DNA from: Ancylobacter radicis
GTDB taxonomy: Bacteria; Pseudomonadota; Alphaproteobacteria; Rhizobiales; Xanthobacteraceae
Direction: 5' to 3'
Assembly: GCF_018449475.1 (NCBI RefSeq)
Contig: NZ_JAHCQH010000004.1
Span: 124,001-188,000, forward strand
DNA: 64,000 nucleotides
Positions 18,277-26,697 of the stretch are shown in pieces (positions within the stretch are counted from its first letter, which is position 1; each line of letters begins with the position of its first letter). The notes beneath the pieces are model-generated. The model ran no database searches. It saw nothing but the letters and a program-made list of their open reading frames with translations, and was not told the DNA's origin. Position numbers and translations under genes: made by a program.

Positions 18277-19266
18277 ATGATGCAGTCCAACGCCCTCCCG
18301 ACTATCGACGACATTCTCTCCGCCGCCGAGCGGCTTGCTCCTGTGGCCGTGCGCACGCCACTCATGACATCATTGAAGCTCGACGAGTTGACGGGGGGAC
18401 GCATTTTTCTCAAGCCGGAACCGTTGCAGCGCACAGGCTCCTTCAAATTCCGCGGAGCGTATAATCGCATCTCGCGCATTCCGGCCGACCAGCGGGCAGG
18501 GGGCGTGGTGGCCTGTTCCTCGGGCAACCACGCACAGGGCGTGGCCGCGGCGGCGACCTTGATGGGCATGTCCTCAGTAATCGTGATGCCGAACAATGCG
18601 CCGGCCATGAAGAAGGCCCGGACGATTGCCTTTGGTGGAGAAGTGGTCGAGTACGACCGTGAGCATGATGATCGCGACGCCATTGCCGGCGCGATCGCCC
18701 GCGAGCGCGGGGCGATCTTCGTGCCGCCCTATGATGATTTCTACGTCATCGCGGGTCAGGGCACCGTCGGTCTGGAGATCGCACAGGATCTCGCGGCACT
18801 CGGTCTGGCGCCCGATGTAGTGATCGCCAATGCCTCGGGCGGGGGGCTTGTCTCCGGCATTGCGCTGGCCGTCAAGGATCGCTTTCCCGAGGCGCGGGTG
18901 ATGACGGCGGAGCCGGCCGGGTTCGACGATCACGCACGCTCCTTCCGGTCCGGCGGGCGCGAGCGCAACAATCAGGTAAGCGGCTCGATCTGCGACGCGC
19001 TGCTGGCGGCGACGCCGGGCAAGCTCACTTTCGAGATCAGCTCCCGCATTGTCGGCGAGGGCGTCTCCGCGACGGACGAGGAAGTGGCGCGCGCCGTCGC
19101 CTTCGCATTCGAGGAACTGAAGATCGTGGTCGAGCCCGGCGGGGCCGTGGCACTTGCCGCGGTGCTGGCCGGGCGCGTTGATCTGACAGGTAAAATTGGG
19201 GCTATCGTGCTGTCCGGCGGTAATGTCGACGCGACGGTCTTCGCCCAGTGCCTCTCCGCTGCCTAA
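18277..19266 (+). CDS. PLP-dependent threonine/serine dehydratase
   Basis: Fold-type II PLP enzyme of 329 residues that deaminates threonine or serine to the 2-oxo acid. The PLP lysine is Lys57 in TGSFKFRGA, the substrate loop is SSGNHAQG near 91, and the phosphate-binding glycine loop is ASGGGLVSG near 186. There is no C-terminal ACT domain, so it is not the isoleucine-feedback-regulated biosynthetic form (IlvA) but a catabolic-type dehydratase; serine racemase-like or hydroxyaspartate dehydratase activity is also possible. It is divergent from the XRE-cupin gene, which may respond to its substrate. Confidence 0.9.
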   Translation: MMQSNALPTIDDILSAAERLAPVAVRTPLMTSLKLDELTGGRIFLKPEPLQRTGSFKFRGAYNRISRIPADQRAGGVVACSSGNHAQGVAAAATLMGMSSVIVMPNNAPAMKKARTIAFGGEVVEYDREHDDRDAIAGAIARERGAIFVPPYDDFYVIAGQGTVGLEIAQDLAALGLAPDVVIANASGGGLVSGIALAVKDRFPEARVMTAEPAGFDDHARSFRSGGRERNNQVSGSICDALLAATPGKLTFEISSRIVGEGVSATDEEVARAVAFAFEELKIVVEPGGAVALAAVLAGRVDLTGKIGAIVLSGGNVDATVFAQCLSAA

Positions 19267-19279
19267 GAGGCAATAGCGT

Positions 19280-20338
19280 TCAGCTCGCCGCGACGTTGAT
19301 GTGCTGCACGCGGCCCTGAGCCATGCGGATATTGCCGAGGAATTGTTCCGTGCAGGCCCGCCAGGAATAGCGCAGCGCGTAGGAGCGGGCGGCGCCTCGG
19401 TCAATATCCAGCGCGGCGAGGGCGGCGCGGCGCAGGTCGGGGTCGAGAACTCCGACCGGTGTGTCCAGCGGCGCCTCGCCGATGACGTCCATGGGGCCCG
19501 TCACCGGGAAGGCCGCGACCGGCAGACCGCTGGCGAGGGCTTCGAGCAGGACGATGCCGAACGTGTCGGTCAGGCTCGGAAAGACGAAGACGTCGGCGGC
19601 CGCGTAGATGCGCGCCAGCGCCTCGCCTTCCTTCATGCCGAGGAAATGCGCGTCCGGGTGCTGGGCCTGCAATTCGGCGCGGGCCGGGCCGTCACCGACG
19701 ATGACCTTCGAGCCTGGAAGATCCAACTTCAGGAAAGCACTGATGTTTTTCTCCACCGCGACCCGGCCGACGGAGAGGAAGATCGGACGCGGCAGGCTGG
19801 CGACGAAGGCGTCCAGCTCATCGGCCGGGCGCGGGCGGAACAGTTCCGCATCGACGCCGCGCGACCAGCGCAGGATGTTGTGGAATCCGCGCCCGCGCAG
19901 CTCGGTCTCCAGCGTGCCGGTGGAGACCATGATGCCCGCGCCGGCATTGTGAAAGCGGCGCATCCAGGCATAGGAGAGGGCCTGCGGCACGGGTGCGCGC
20001 GCGGCCAGATATTCCGGGAAGCGGGTGTGATAGCTGGTCGTGAAGATCTGCCCGCGCGACAGACATACGCGCCGGGCGAGCATCCCGACGGGGCCTTCCG
20101 TGGCAATGTGGACGAAGTCGGCACCGATCTCGTCCATGCGGCGGGCCACCATGGAGCGGGTCGCGAGAGCCAGGCGGATCTCGGGATAGGTCGGCATCGG
20201 CACGGTGCGGAAATCGGACGGTGTCAGAAATTCGATTTCAGCGCCAAGAGCTTGCGCCTCGCGCGCGGTGTTTTGCAGCGAGCGGACGACGCCATTGACC
20301 TGCGGCGTCCAAGCGTCGGTCGCGATGAGGATGCGCAT
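19280..20338 (-). CDS. GT4-family glycosyltransferase, candidate lipid-remodelling Agt
   Basis: GT-B glycosyltransferase of 352 residues. The N-terminal acceptor domain starts MRILIATDAWTPQVNGVV, typical of the MgtA/SqdX-like diacylglycerol or phosphatidylinositol glycosyltransferases. The donor-binding E-x7-E region is PSLTDTFGIVLLEALASGLPV near residue 270. The start codon overlaps the stop of the upstream phosphoesterase gene by one base (TGATG), so translation is coupled. That pairing matches the plcP-agt operon of marine and soil alphaproteobacteria, where Agt glycosylates diacylglycerol released by PlcP under phosphate starvation. Donor sugar and acceptor are not determined. Confidence 0.85.
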   Translation of the reverse strand: MRILIATDAWTPQVNGVVRSLQNTAREAQALGAEIEFLTPSDFRTVPMPTYPEIRLALATRSMVARRMDEIGADFVHIATEGPVGMLARRVCLSRGQIFTTSYHTRFPEYLAARAPVPQALSYAWMRRFHNAGAGIMVSTGTLETELRGRGFHNILRWSRGVDAELFRPRPADELDAFVASLPRPIFLSVGRVAVEKNISAFLKLDLPGSKVIVGDGPARAELQAQHPDAHFLGMKEGEALARIYAAADVFVFPSLTDTFGIVLLEALASGLPVAAFPVTGPMDVIGEAPLDTPVGVLDPDLRRAALAALDIDRGAARSYALRYSWRACTEQFLGNIRMAQGRVQHINVAAS

Positions 20339-21144
20339 CAGGCGGCGACTTTCGGCCTCTCGAGAAGCAGGGGCGCGGTGACGCGGGCGCGGGTCTGGCG
20401 GGCCCAGTCGATCAGTTCGAAGCGTCCATCCTCATGCTCGACGATGGCGGTGCAGCTTTCCACCCAGTCGCCGCAGTTGAGATAGGAGACGCCGAAATTG
20501 TCGTGCATGATCGCGTGGTGGATATGGCCGCAGATCACGCCGTCCACCTTGTGGCGGCGGGCTTCGGTTGCGACGGCTTCCTCGAAGCGGCCGATGAAGT
20601 TGACCGCGTTCTTGACCTTGAGCTTGGCCCACTGGCTCAGCGACCAGTAGGGGAAGCCGAGCTTGCGGCGGATCCAGTTCAGATAGGTGTTCACGCCCAG
20701 CGCGAAGCTGTAGGCACCGTCACCCAGGAAGGCGAGCCATTTGGCATGGCGCACCACCACGTCGAACACGTCGCCATGGATGACGAGGTAACGCTTGCCA
20801 TCCGCAGCCTCGTGGATCGCGGTCTCCACGACCTCGATCCCGCCGAAGTGGCTACCATAATAGTCACGCAGAAATTCGTCATGGTTTCCAGGCAGATAGA
20901 CCATGCGCGCGCCTTTGCGGCCCTTGCGCAGGAGCTTCTGCACCACGTCATTATGCGCCTGCGGCCAATACCAGCCGGAGCGCAGCCGCCAGCCATCGAC
21001 GATGTCGCCGACCAGATAAATGGTATCGGCATCGTGATATTTGAGGAAATCCAGCAGGAGATCCGCCTGACAGCCCTTGGTGCCGAGATGGACATCCGAC
21101 AGGAACATGCTGCGGTAGCGGCGCTCTTCGGGCGCGTCGGTCAT
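20338..21144 (-). CDS. plcP: PlcP/LpxH-like metallophosphoesterase
   Basis: 268-residue calcineurin-like phosphoesterase with the metal motifs FLSDVHLG (about 14-21), LVGDIVDGW (about 45), LPGNHDEFL (about 83), VIHGD (about 120) and a C-terminal GHIHHA (about 207). These proteins are usually annotated as UDP-2,3-diacylglucosamine hydrolase (LpxH, COG2908). The coupled glycosyltransferase downstream and the absence of lipid A genes point instead to PlcP, the phospholipase C that turns phospholipids into diacylglycerol during phosphate limitation in Sinorhizobium. ATG 21144 is chosen because GGGGAGG lies 8 nt upstream; the longer start at 21165 has none. A PHO-box-like sequence lies about 75 nt upstream. 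Confidence 0.82.
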   Translation of the reverse strand: MTDAPEERRYRSMFLSDVHLGTKGCQADLLLDFLKYHDADTIYLVGDIVDGWRLRSGWYWPQAHNDVVQKLLRKGRKGARMVYLPGNHDEFLRDYYGSHFGGIEVVETAIHEAADGKRYLVIHGDVFDVVVRHAKWLAFLGDGAYSFALGVNTYLNWIRRKLGFPYWSLSQWAKLKVKNAVNFIGRFEEAVATEARRHKVDGVICGHIHHAIMHDNFGVSYLNCGDWVESCTAIVEHEDGRFELIDWARQTRARVTAPLLLERPKVAA

Positions 21145-21218
21145 ATTCAAAGCCCTCCCCGACATGCCCGCAATGGGCTCTGCGATGGCTTCATCGTCGC
21201 GACATAAGCCTGACTCGT

Positions 21219-21236
21219 ATCACGATTTTATGACGC
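21219..21236 (-). promoter_or_regulatory. PHO-box-like sequence before plcP-agt
   Basis: Read on the minus strand: GCGTCAT-AAAA-TCGTGAT. Against the PhoB consensus of two CTGTCAT-type 7-mers separated by four A/T bases it matches 5/7 and 4/7, with the right spacing and an all-A spacer. Found by eye and not statistically strong; the context (upstream of a plcP-agt pair) raises its interest. Confidence 0.4.
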
Positions 21237-21277
21237 GCGGGGAGGGAATGTTGCAGTGCAGCGTCACAGCCGCGGCA

Positions 21278-21934
21278 TCACAGGAACAGCATCACCACGC
21301 TGGCGGCGACGAGGGCGGCCATCACGTAATTGACGATGCGCTGCTGGCGCGGGGTGGACAGAAGCCGGGCCAGAAGCGCGCCGAAGCCCGCCCAGATGGA
21401 CAGAGAGGGCAGCGTCACGATGCCGGAAACGACTGCAATCACAAGGATTTCCGCCATCAGCCCGTCGCCGCCGACGGTGGTGAAGGCGGGCACCATGGAG
21501 AGCGCGATGGTCCAGGCCTTGGGGTTCACCCATTGGAACAGGGCGGCCTGAAGCAGCGTCATCGGCTGCTCCACCGCCGTTCCGCCCCCCGTGCCGCCGG
21601 CATTGGCGATCTTCCAGGCGAGGAACAGCAAATAGAGCGATCCGATCACTTTAAGTGATTGATGGGCATAGGGAATCGAGAGGAACACGGCGCCCAGGCC
21701 GAAGCCGACCGCGATCACCATCACCATGAAGCCGACTGTGACACCCCAGATCTGCGGCAGGGTGCGCCGGAAGCCGAAGGCGGCACCCGATCCGGCGGAA
21801 ATCATGTTGTTCGGCCCGGGGGTTAGCGCGCCCGCAATGGCGAACAGGAACAGCGGGACGAGGTGGGCCGTGGCGAGCGGATCGGCGGCGGACACAGGCA
21901 CGGGCGGCTCCCTATTGGTCAGCAGTGCTGACAT
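21278..21934 (-). CDS. LysE/RhtB family amino-acid exporter
   Basis: 218-residue inner-membrane protein with six hydrophobic segments and the family signature GALTPGPNNM (about 35-44), the region conserved in LysE/RhtB transporters. It probably exports an amino acid or derivative such as lysine, homoserine or threonine; the substrate is unknown. There is no adjacent ArgP/LysG-type regulator. It ends 42 nt before the putative PHO box of the next operon on the same strand. Confidence 0.88.
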   Translation of the reverse strand: MSALLTNREPPVPVSAADPLATAHLVPLFLFAIAGALTPGPNNMISAGSGAAFGFRRTLPQIWGVTVGFMVMVIAVGFGLGAVFLSIPYAHQSLKVIGSLYLLFLAWKIANAGGTGGGTAVEQPMTLLQAALFQWVNPKAWTIALSMVPAFTTVGGDGLMAEILVIAVVSGIVTLPSLSIWAGFGALLARLLSTPRQQRIVNYVMAALVAASVVMLFL

Positions 21935-21998
21935 TTTTCGCCACTAAGCGCCCGTTTCAACGCGGGCGCAACCCGAAAGCAACGCGCGCCCGACGACG

Positions 21999-22026
21999 AA
22001 AAACGGCCGGATTATACATCCGGCCG
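21999..22026 (-). terminator. Intrinsic terminator after the universal stress protein gene
   Basis: A 9-bp perfect stem (CGGCCGGAT at 22004-22012 with ATCCGGCCG at 22018-22026, 5-nt loop) followed on the minus strand by TTTTT. It lies 78 nt beyond the stop codon of the minus-strand usp gene and before the LysE gene. Confidence 0.85.
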
Positions 22027-22103
22027 TGGTGGATTGTCGGTGCAGTCAGGTGGACGATCCGGCCAGTCTGTCCGATGGGACCGACGCCCGGACCGCGCCG
22101 CCC

Positions 22104-22913
22104 TCAATGCGCGATGAAGAGGGGCACGGGCGGGTTGGCGAGCAGCGAGGCGGTGACGCCGCCGAGGATCATTTCGGCGAAGCGGGAGCGGCTATAGGCG
22201 CCCATCACCACCATGTCGGCGCCGAAGCGGGTGATCTCCTTACCGATCGCCGCCGTCGCCGCCTCGTCGCTCATATGGGTGTGGATGGCGTTGACGCCGT
22301 GGGTCTTGAGATAGGCGGTGAGCTGGGCGCCGGAGGTTTCGACGCCCTTGCTGCCTTCCGCCACGGTGACGACCTCGACCTGATCGGCGGCGGTCAGCAG
22401 GGGGAGGGCGAAGCGCACCGCGTGGCCGGCTTCGCGGGAGGGTTTCCACGCCACCAGCACCTTGCCGATCCGGGCGGGTACCGGCTTGCCGGTCGGCACC
22501 ACGGCGACCGGGCCGTTGCAGGCCAGCGCCAGATGCTCGGGCAGGGTGGCGGCGAGCTGGTCGTCCACCGTGCCATAGGGGGTCTCGCTCACAACGGTGA
22601 GGTCGGAGAAGCTGACGGCGTCGCGCAGCGCGGCGGTGACGTCGCCCTCGATGGTCTCCCAACTGCCCTGGACGCCGCCGAGGGCCTGCTCGAACTGCGC
22701 CTTGAGGGTGGGCTCCTTGGCCTTGGCCTCGTTGACCAGCTCGTTGACATAGATCGACAGGGCGCGGCCGACGCGCGGCACGCCGGTGGGATAGAGCGTA
22801 TAGACGGCCCGGATGGCGGCCCCGGACTGGCGGGCGAGCGCGACGGCGAAGGCGAGGCGGTCGGCGAAGCCGGTGTCAGCGGAGGCGTGCAGGAGAATCG
22901 TGCGGATAGCCAT
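22104..22913 (-). CDS. Universal stress protein, tandem-domain
   Basis: 269-residue cytoplasmic UspA-superfamily protein with two Usp domains (about 1-140 and 147-269). The second ends with the nucleotide-binding region GADMVVMGAYSRSRFAEMILGG then VTASLL; the usual second glycine of the G-x2-G-x9-G(S/T) ATP motif is replaced by serine, so ATP binding may be altered. The first domain lacks the motif. It probably takes part in starvation, oxidative or envelope stress survival. Monocistronic with its own terminator. Confidence 0.88.
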   Translation of the reverse strand: MAIRTILLHASADTGFADRLAFAVALARQSGAAIRAVYTLYPTGVPRVGRALSIYVNELVNEAKAKEPTLKAQFEQALGGVQGSWETIEGDVTAALRDAVSFSDLTVVSETPYGTVDDQLAATLPEHLALACNGPVAVVPTGKPVPARIGKVLVAWKPSREAGHAVRFALPLLTAADQVEVVTVAEGSKGVETSGAQLTAYLKTHGVNAIHTHMSDEAATAAIGKEITRFGADMVVMGAYSRSRFAEMILGGVTASLLANPPVPLFIAH

Positions 22914-23170
22914 GGCGCGGTCCTTTCGATGGGCGGATCGATTTATGATTTTGGTATCGATTGGTCTTCTTGCCGGCTCACCCTAGGTGAAGTGGGGCGG
23001 TTGCAAATCGGGAAAACCCCCATCCGCACACTACCAAATGCTGAGGGTTACATTGGGGAAACCGGCTTCACGTCCGCGCGAAGTCGGCTTTTGAACGATT
23101 GTCACAGGTTGGAGCCTTACTAAGGTGATCTGCGGAGTCGGGAGCGGCTCCAGCGATCAGGGGAGCCTTC

Positions 23171-23611
23171 ATGAATCGTCGCCTCGCGGCCTTTGCCGCC
23201 ACCTTCGCCGTTGTTCTCGGCGCCACCGCCGTCATGGCGCAGTCGGACGTGATCAAGCAGCGGCAGACGCTGCTCAAGGAATTTGGCGATCTGACCAAGC
23301 CGGTCGGCGGCATGCTGCGCGGCAGCAATGCGTTCGATCTTGCCGCCGTGCAGGCCGCTCTCGACACCTATGCCAAGAGCGCCAAGGAACTTCCCGCTCT
23401 GTTCCCGGCCGGTTCCGACACCGGCGATACCGATGCCTTGCCGGCTATCTGGCAGGACAAGGCGAAGTTCGACGGGCTGTTCGCCAAGCTCGCCAGCGAC
23501 GCCACGAGCGCCCGCGCCGCGATCACCGACGAAGCCAGCTTCAAGGCGAATTTCCCCGGTGTGATCCGCACCTGCGGCACCTGCCACGACAGCTTCCGCA
23601 AAAAGAGCTGA
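23171..23611 (+). CDS. Class II cytochrome c (c556/c' type)
   Basis: 146-residue periplasmic cytochrome. The signal peptide ends near VMAQS (residue 24), and a four-helix bundle carries a C-terminal haem site CGTCH (Cys135, Cys138, His139), the position typical of cytochrome c'/c556. It is followed after 2 nt by a cytochrome b561-type gene, a recurrent pair in proteobacteria in which b561 passes electrons from quinol to the soluble c-type cytochrome. The physiological electron acceptor is unknown. Confidence 0.92.
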   Translation: MNRRLAAFAATFAVVLGATAVMAQSDVIKQRQTLLKEFGDLTKPVGGMLRGSNAFDLAAVQAALDTYAKSAKELPALFPAGSDTGDTDALPAIWQDKAKFDGLFAKLASDATSARAAITDEASFKANFPGVIRTCGTCHDSFRKKS

Positions 23612-23613
23612 TC

Positions 23614-24315
23614 GTGCGGGCCGACACTCCCGCCGCGGCCTCGGTGCTCGCCTGGGATCTGCCGACGCGGCTGGCCAAATGGCTGCTGGCCGCGCTGGTG
23701 GGGCTCGCCTTCGCCAGCAAATATTACGGCGACCCGGCGATGGTCTGGCACCAGTGGAACGGGCTCGCCATCCTCGTGCTGGTGGTGTTCCGGCTGCTGT
23801 GGGGCGTGGTGGGCGGCAGCACCGCCCGCTTCGCGGCCTTTGTGCGGGGGCCGTCGGCGCTGCTCGGCTATGTCGGCGGACTGCTGAAGGGCCGGCCGGC
23901 GCATTATCTCGGGCATAATCCGCTCGGCGCCCTCGTCATTCTCGGCCTGCTCGGCCTGGTCGCCGCGCAGGGGCTCACCGGGCTGTTCACCACCGACGAC
24001 ATCATCGTCTATGGCCCGATGACGCCGGTGGCGAGCGACGCGACGATGGCGCGGGCCTCCGCGCTGCACCAGCAGATCTATCCCTTCCTGCTGGCGCTGA
24101 TCGGCCTGCATGTGGTCGCCAACCTCGCCTATTCGCTGTTTGGGCGGGACAATCTGGTCCGCGCCATGATCACCGGGCGCAAGCCCGCGGCCGCTTATGT
24201 GGACCGCGCCCCGGCGACGCCCGGCTCGGTGATCGCGGCGCTGACCTGCCTCGCCCTGGCGGTCGCCATCGTGTTCGGCGGTATCGCGCTGGCGGGCGGC
24301 AACCCGTTTCCGTGA
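23614..24315 (+). CDS. Cytochrome b561-type membrane protein
   Basis: 233 residues from GTG 23614, two nucleotides after the stop of the cytochrome c556 gene. It has five hydrophobic helices and the histidines expected of a di-haem b561 (in AMVWHQWNGLA near 44, in the middle loop ALHQQIYPFLLALIGLHVVAN). The long frame open upstream is a shadow of the cytochrome c gene. It probably oxidises quinol and reduces the partner cytochrome, or handles reactive oxygen; the function is inferred from the gene pair. Confidence 0.88.
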   Translation: MRADTPAAASVLAWDLPTRLAKWLLAALVGLAFASKYYGDPAMVWHQWNGLAILVLVVFRLLWGVVGGSTARFAAFVRGPSALLGYVGGLLKGRPAHYLGHNPLGALVILGLLGLVAAQGLTGLFTTDDIIVYGPMTPVASDATMARASALHQQIYPFLLALIGLHVVANLAYSLFGRDNLVRAMITGRKPAAAYVDRAPATPGSVIAALTCLALAVAIVFGGIALAGGNPFP

Positions 24316-24378
24316 TCCGGCGCATGTGACCGCGCGTGGCGCTTGCGGGGCGGGGGGACTCATGCTCCAAGGCGCCGC

Positions 24379-25305
24379 ATGAACGCGCTCAAGGGGATCG
24401 CGCTGCAGATCGGCGCGACCTTCCTCTTCACCATCATGTCGGCTCTGGTACGCATCGTCTCGGCCCATGTGCCGACCGGCGAGGTGGTGTTCGCGCGCTC
24501 CTTCTTCGCGCTGTTCCCGCTGCTCGTGATGCTGGCCTGGCGCCGCGAGATCGGCGCCGCGATCCGCACCGCCAACCCGCTCGGCCATATCATTCGCGGC
24601 ACGGTCGGGGTCTGCTCGATGGGGCTGGGCTTCTCGGCGCTGGCGCTGATCCCGCTGGCGGATGCGACCGCGATCGGCTTCACCGCGCCGCTGCTCACCG
24701 TCATTCTGGCCGCGATCTTTCTGCGCGAGCGGGTGCAGATCTATCGCTGGGCCGCGGTGGTGGTGGGGCTGGGCGGCGTCGTCATCATGCTGTGGCCGCA
24801 TCTGGCCGGCGATTTCGACACGCCCGGCCACAAGATCGGCGCGCTGATGGCGCTGATCGCCGCCGGCTTCACCGCCGGGGCGATGATCCAGGTGCGCCGG
24901 CTCACCCAGACCGAGACCACGCCGGCCATCGTGTTCTATTTCCAGGCGCTGGCGGCGGTGGCGGGGCTGGCCAGCGCGGCCTGGGGCTGGGTCATTCCCA
25001 CGCCGCTGGAGGCGGTGCTGCTGGTGAGCACGGGAATCATCGGCGGTGTCGGGCAGATCCTGCTCACCGAGAGCTACCGTTACGCGCCGGCCTCGGTGGT
25101 GGCGCCGTTCAGCTATTCGGCCATGCTGTGGTCGCTGCTGCTCGGCTTCATCCTGTTCGCCGAAGTGCCCCCGCTGCTGGTGCTGCTGGGCGGGGCCATC
25201 GTCATCGGCGCCGGGCTGTTCGTCATCTGGCGCGAGCGCCAGCTCGGCATCGACCGGGCGAAGGAAGACGCGGCGGCGACGCCCCCGGCGGGGCCCGCAC
25301 CGTAG
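24379..25305 (+). CDS. EamA/DMT-superfamily transporter
   Basis: 308-residue inner-membrane protein with ten predicted helices in two EamA repeats (about 5-140 and 155-290). The start ATG 24379 precedes MNALKGIALQIGATFLFTIMS; the longer frame at 24343 adds an unlikely Arg-rich peptide. It resembles the RhaT/YdcZ-like metabolite exporters; substrates of this family are rarely predictable. The C-terminus is a short Ala/Pro-rich tail. Convergent with the small Lrp-domain gene. Confidence 0.87.
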   Translation: MNALKGIALQIGATFLFTIMSALVRIVSAHVPTGEVVFARSFFALFPLLVMLAWRREIGAAIRTANPLGHIIRGTVGVCSMGLGFSALALIPLADATAIGFTAPLLTVILAAIFLRERVQIYRWAAVVVGLGGVVIMLWPHLAGDFDTPGHKIGALMALIAAGFTAGAMIQVRRLTQTETTPAIVFYFQALAAVAGLASAAWGWVIPTPLEAVLLVSTGIIGGVGQILLTESYRYAPASVVAPFSYSAMLWSLLLGFILFAEVPPLLVLLGGAIVIGAGLFVIWRERQLGIDRAKEDAAATPPAGPAP

Positions 25306-25330
25306 CCCCGCGCCCTAGCCGCCTCAGGCT

Positions 25331-25567
25331 TCAGAACGCCTTGAAGGTGATGAGGGTGCGGGTGTCCTGGATGCCGGGCAGCTTCTGCACCTTCTCGTTG
25401 ACGAAATGGCCGATATCGGTGCCCTCCGGCACATAGAACTTCACCAGCAGGTCGAACTCGCCGGCGGTGGAGTAGATCTCGGAGGCGATCTCGGAATCGG
25501 CCAGCGCGTTGGCGACCTCATAGGAGCGGCCAAGCTGGCATTTGATCTGCACGAAGAAGGGGACCAT
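25331..25567 (-). CDS. Stand-alone Lrp/AsnC ligand-binding (RAM) domain protein
   Basis: A 78-residue protein that consists only of the ligand-binding domain of Lrp/AsnC regulators (PFFVQIKCQLGRSYEVA, then a GEFDLLVKFYV strand and VQKLPGIQDTRTLITF). The DNA-binding helix-turn-helix is absent. Stand-alone RAM domains can bind amino acids and modify full-length Lrp partners. The start is ATG 25567; the longer frame upstream runs through the antisense of the TPP riboswitch and is not supported. The Shine-Dalgarno is weak. Confidence 0.82.
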   Translation of the reverse strand: MVPFFVQIKCQLGRSYEVANALADSEIASEIYSTAGEFDLLVKFYVPEGTDIGHFVNEKVQKLPGIQDTRTLITFKAF

Positions 25568-25735
25568 GGCGGCAATTCCGGCGGGTTCATCAGGACGCGC
25601 CACAGGACCAGAAGGGCGGCGGGCGCGCAACCCCGGCGGTGCCGTACGGTGCCCGTACGGTGGCCCCTTTCCGGGCGATGGCATGTCCCGCTTGCACGAC
25701 ACCGCGCCTTCGCCTATCTGCCGGACACGACAAAA

Positions 25736-25814
25736 CCGTTGGGGTGCCCGAAGGGCTGAGAGGCGACGAGCCAACCCACGAACCTGATCCGGGTCATGCC
25801 GGCGGAGGAAACGG
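25736..25814 (+). promoter_or_regulatory. TPP riboswitch (THI box)
   Basis: Conserved thiamine-pyrophosphate aptamer elements in order. They are GGGGTGCCC, then GGCTGAGAG (25754-25762), then ACCTGATCCGGGTCATGCC with GCGGAGGAAACGG. The closing stem P1 pairs CCGTT (25736-25740) with AACGG (25810-25814). It lies 65 nt before thiD on the same strand. The segment between holds GC-rich pairings next to the GGGGGGAG Shine-Dalgarno, so TPP binding probably represses translation. High confidence for the aptamer; the expression platform is inference. Confidence 0.95.
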
Positions 25815-25878
25815 GTCGCGCTCGCTCCGGCACCGGGGCGGGGTGCGCGTGCCGTCCGCCCGGCGGGGGGAGCGCAGA

Positions 25879-26697
25879 ATGACATTCGCCACAGCGCCGG
25901 CAACGGCCATCGCCGTAACCATTGCCGGCTCCGATTCCGGCGGCGGCGCCGGCATTCAGGCCGACCTGAAGACCTTTTCCGCGCTCGGCGTCTACGGCGC
26001 CTGCGTGATCACCGCGCTGACCGCGCAGAACACGCAGGGCGTCACCGCCATCCATGACGTGCCGGCGGATTTCCTGGCGGCGCAGATCGACGCGGTGTTT
26101 TCCGACCTCGCGGTCAACGCGGTGAAGATCGGCATGCTCTCGCGTCCCGAGGTGATCGAGGCGGTGGCGGCGGGGCTGGCCCGGCACGGGCAGGAAAATG
26201 TGGTGCTCGACCCGGTGATGATCGCCGCCTCGGGTGACCGGCTGCTGGTGCCGGAGGCGATCGACAGCCTGCGCCGGGTGCTGCTGCCGCGCGCGCTGCT
26301 GATCACGCCCAACCTGCCGGAGGCTGCCGCGCTGCTGGGCTCGGCGGTGGCGGGCGACCTCAGCGAGGTGCGCGCGCAGGCGCAGACGCTGCTGGCGATG
26401 GGGCCGAAGGCGGTGCTGATCAAGGGCGGGCATGGCGAGGGGCCAGAGAGCGTCGACGTGCTGCTCGATGCCGAGGGTTTTCTGGAACTGTCGGCCCCGC
26501 GCGTGGCCACCCGCAACACCCATGGCACGGGCTGCACCCTGTCCTCCGCCATCACCGCGCATCTGGCCAAGGGCCACTCGCTGCGCGCGGCCGTGGAGGG
26601 GGCGAAGGCGTATCTGACCGCCGCCATCGGCCGGGCGGATGATCTGTCCATCGGCCATGGCCATGGGCCGGTGCATCATTTCCACGCGTGGTGGTGA
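25879..26697 (+). CDS. thiD: Hydroxymethylpyrimidine/phosphomethylpyrimidine kinase
   Basis: Ribokinase-fold enzyme of the thiamine pathway: phosphorylates HMP to HMP-P and HMP-PP. 272 residues from ATG 25879 with a GGGGGGAG ribosome-binding site. Motifs are IAGSDSGGGAGIQADLKTF (about 14-32), the central VLDPVMIAASGDRL, and the C-terminal anion-hole/catalytic segment THGTGCTLSSAI (about 214-225). The TPP riboswitch directly upstream confirms the role. No other thi gene is adjacent. Confidence 0.95.
   Translation: MTFATAPATAIAVTIAGSDSGGGAGIQADLKTFSALGVYGACVITALTAQNTQGVTAIHDVPADFLAAQIDAVFSDLAVNAVKIGMLSRPEVIEAVAAGLARHGQENVVLDPVMIAASGDRLLVPEAIDSLRRVLLPRALLITPNLPEAAALLGSAVAGDLSEVRAQAQTLLAMGPKAVLIKGGHGEGPESVDVLLDAEGFLELSAPRVATRNTHGTGCTLSSAITAHLAKGHSLRAAVEGAKAYLTAAIGRADDLSIGHGHGPVHHFHAWW

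Noticed and set aside
20338-21144. Straight annotation as UDP-2,3-diacylglucosamine diphosphatase (LpxH)
   Set aside because: The motifs alone cannot separate LpxH from PlcP, but the coupled glycosyltransferase and PHO-box-like site favour PlcP. LpxH is kept as the alternative.
22940-22975. FNR/FixK-type box before the cytochrome c556 gene
   Set aside because: Two ATCGAT palindromes occur, but no TTGAT-N4-ATCAA arrangement could be found.
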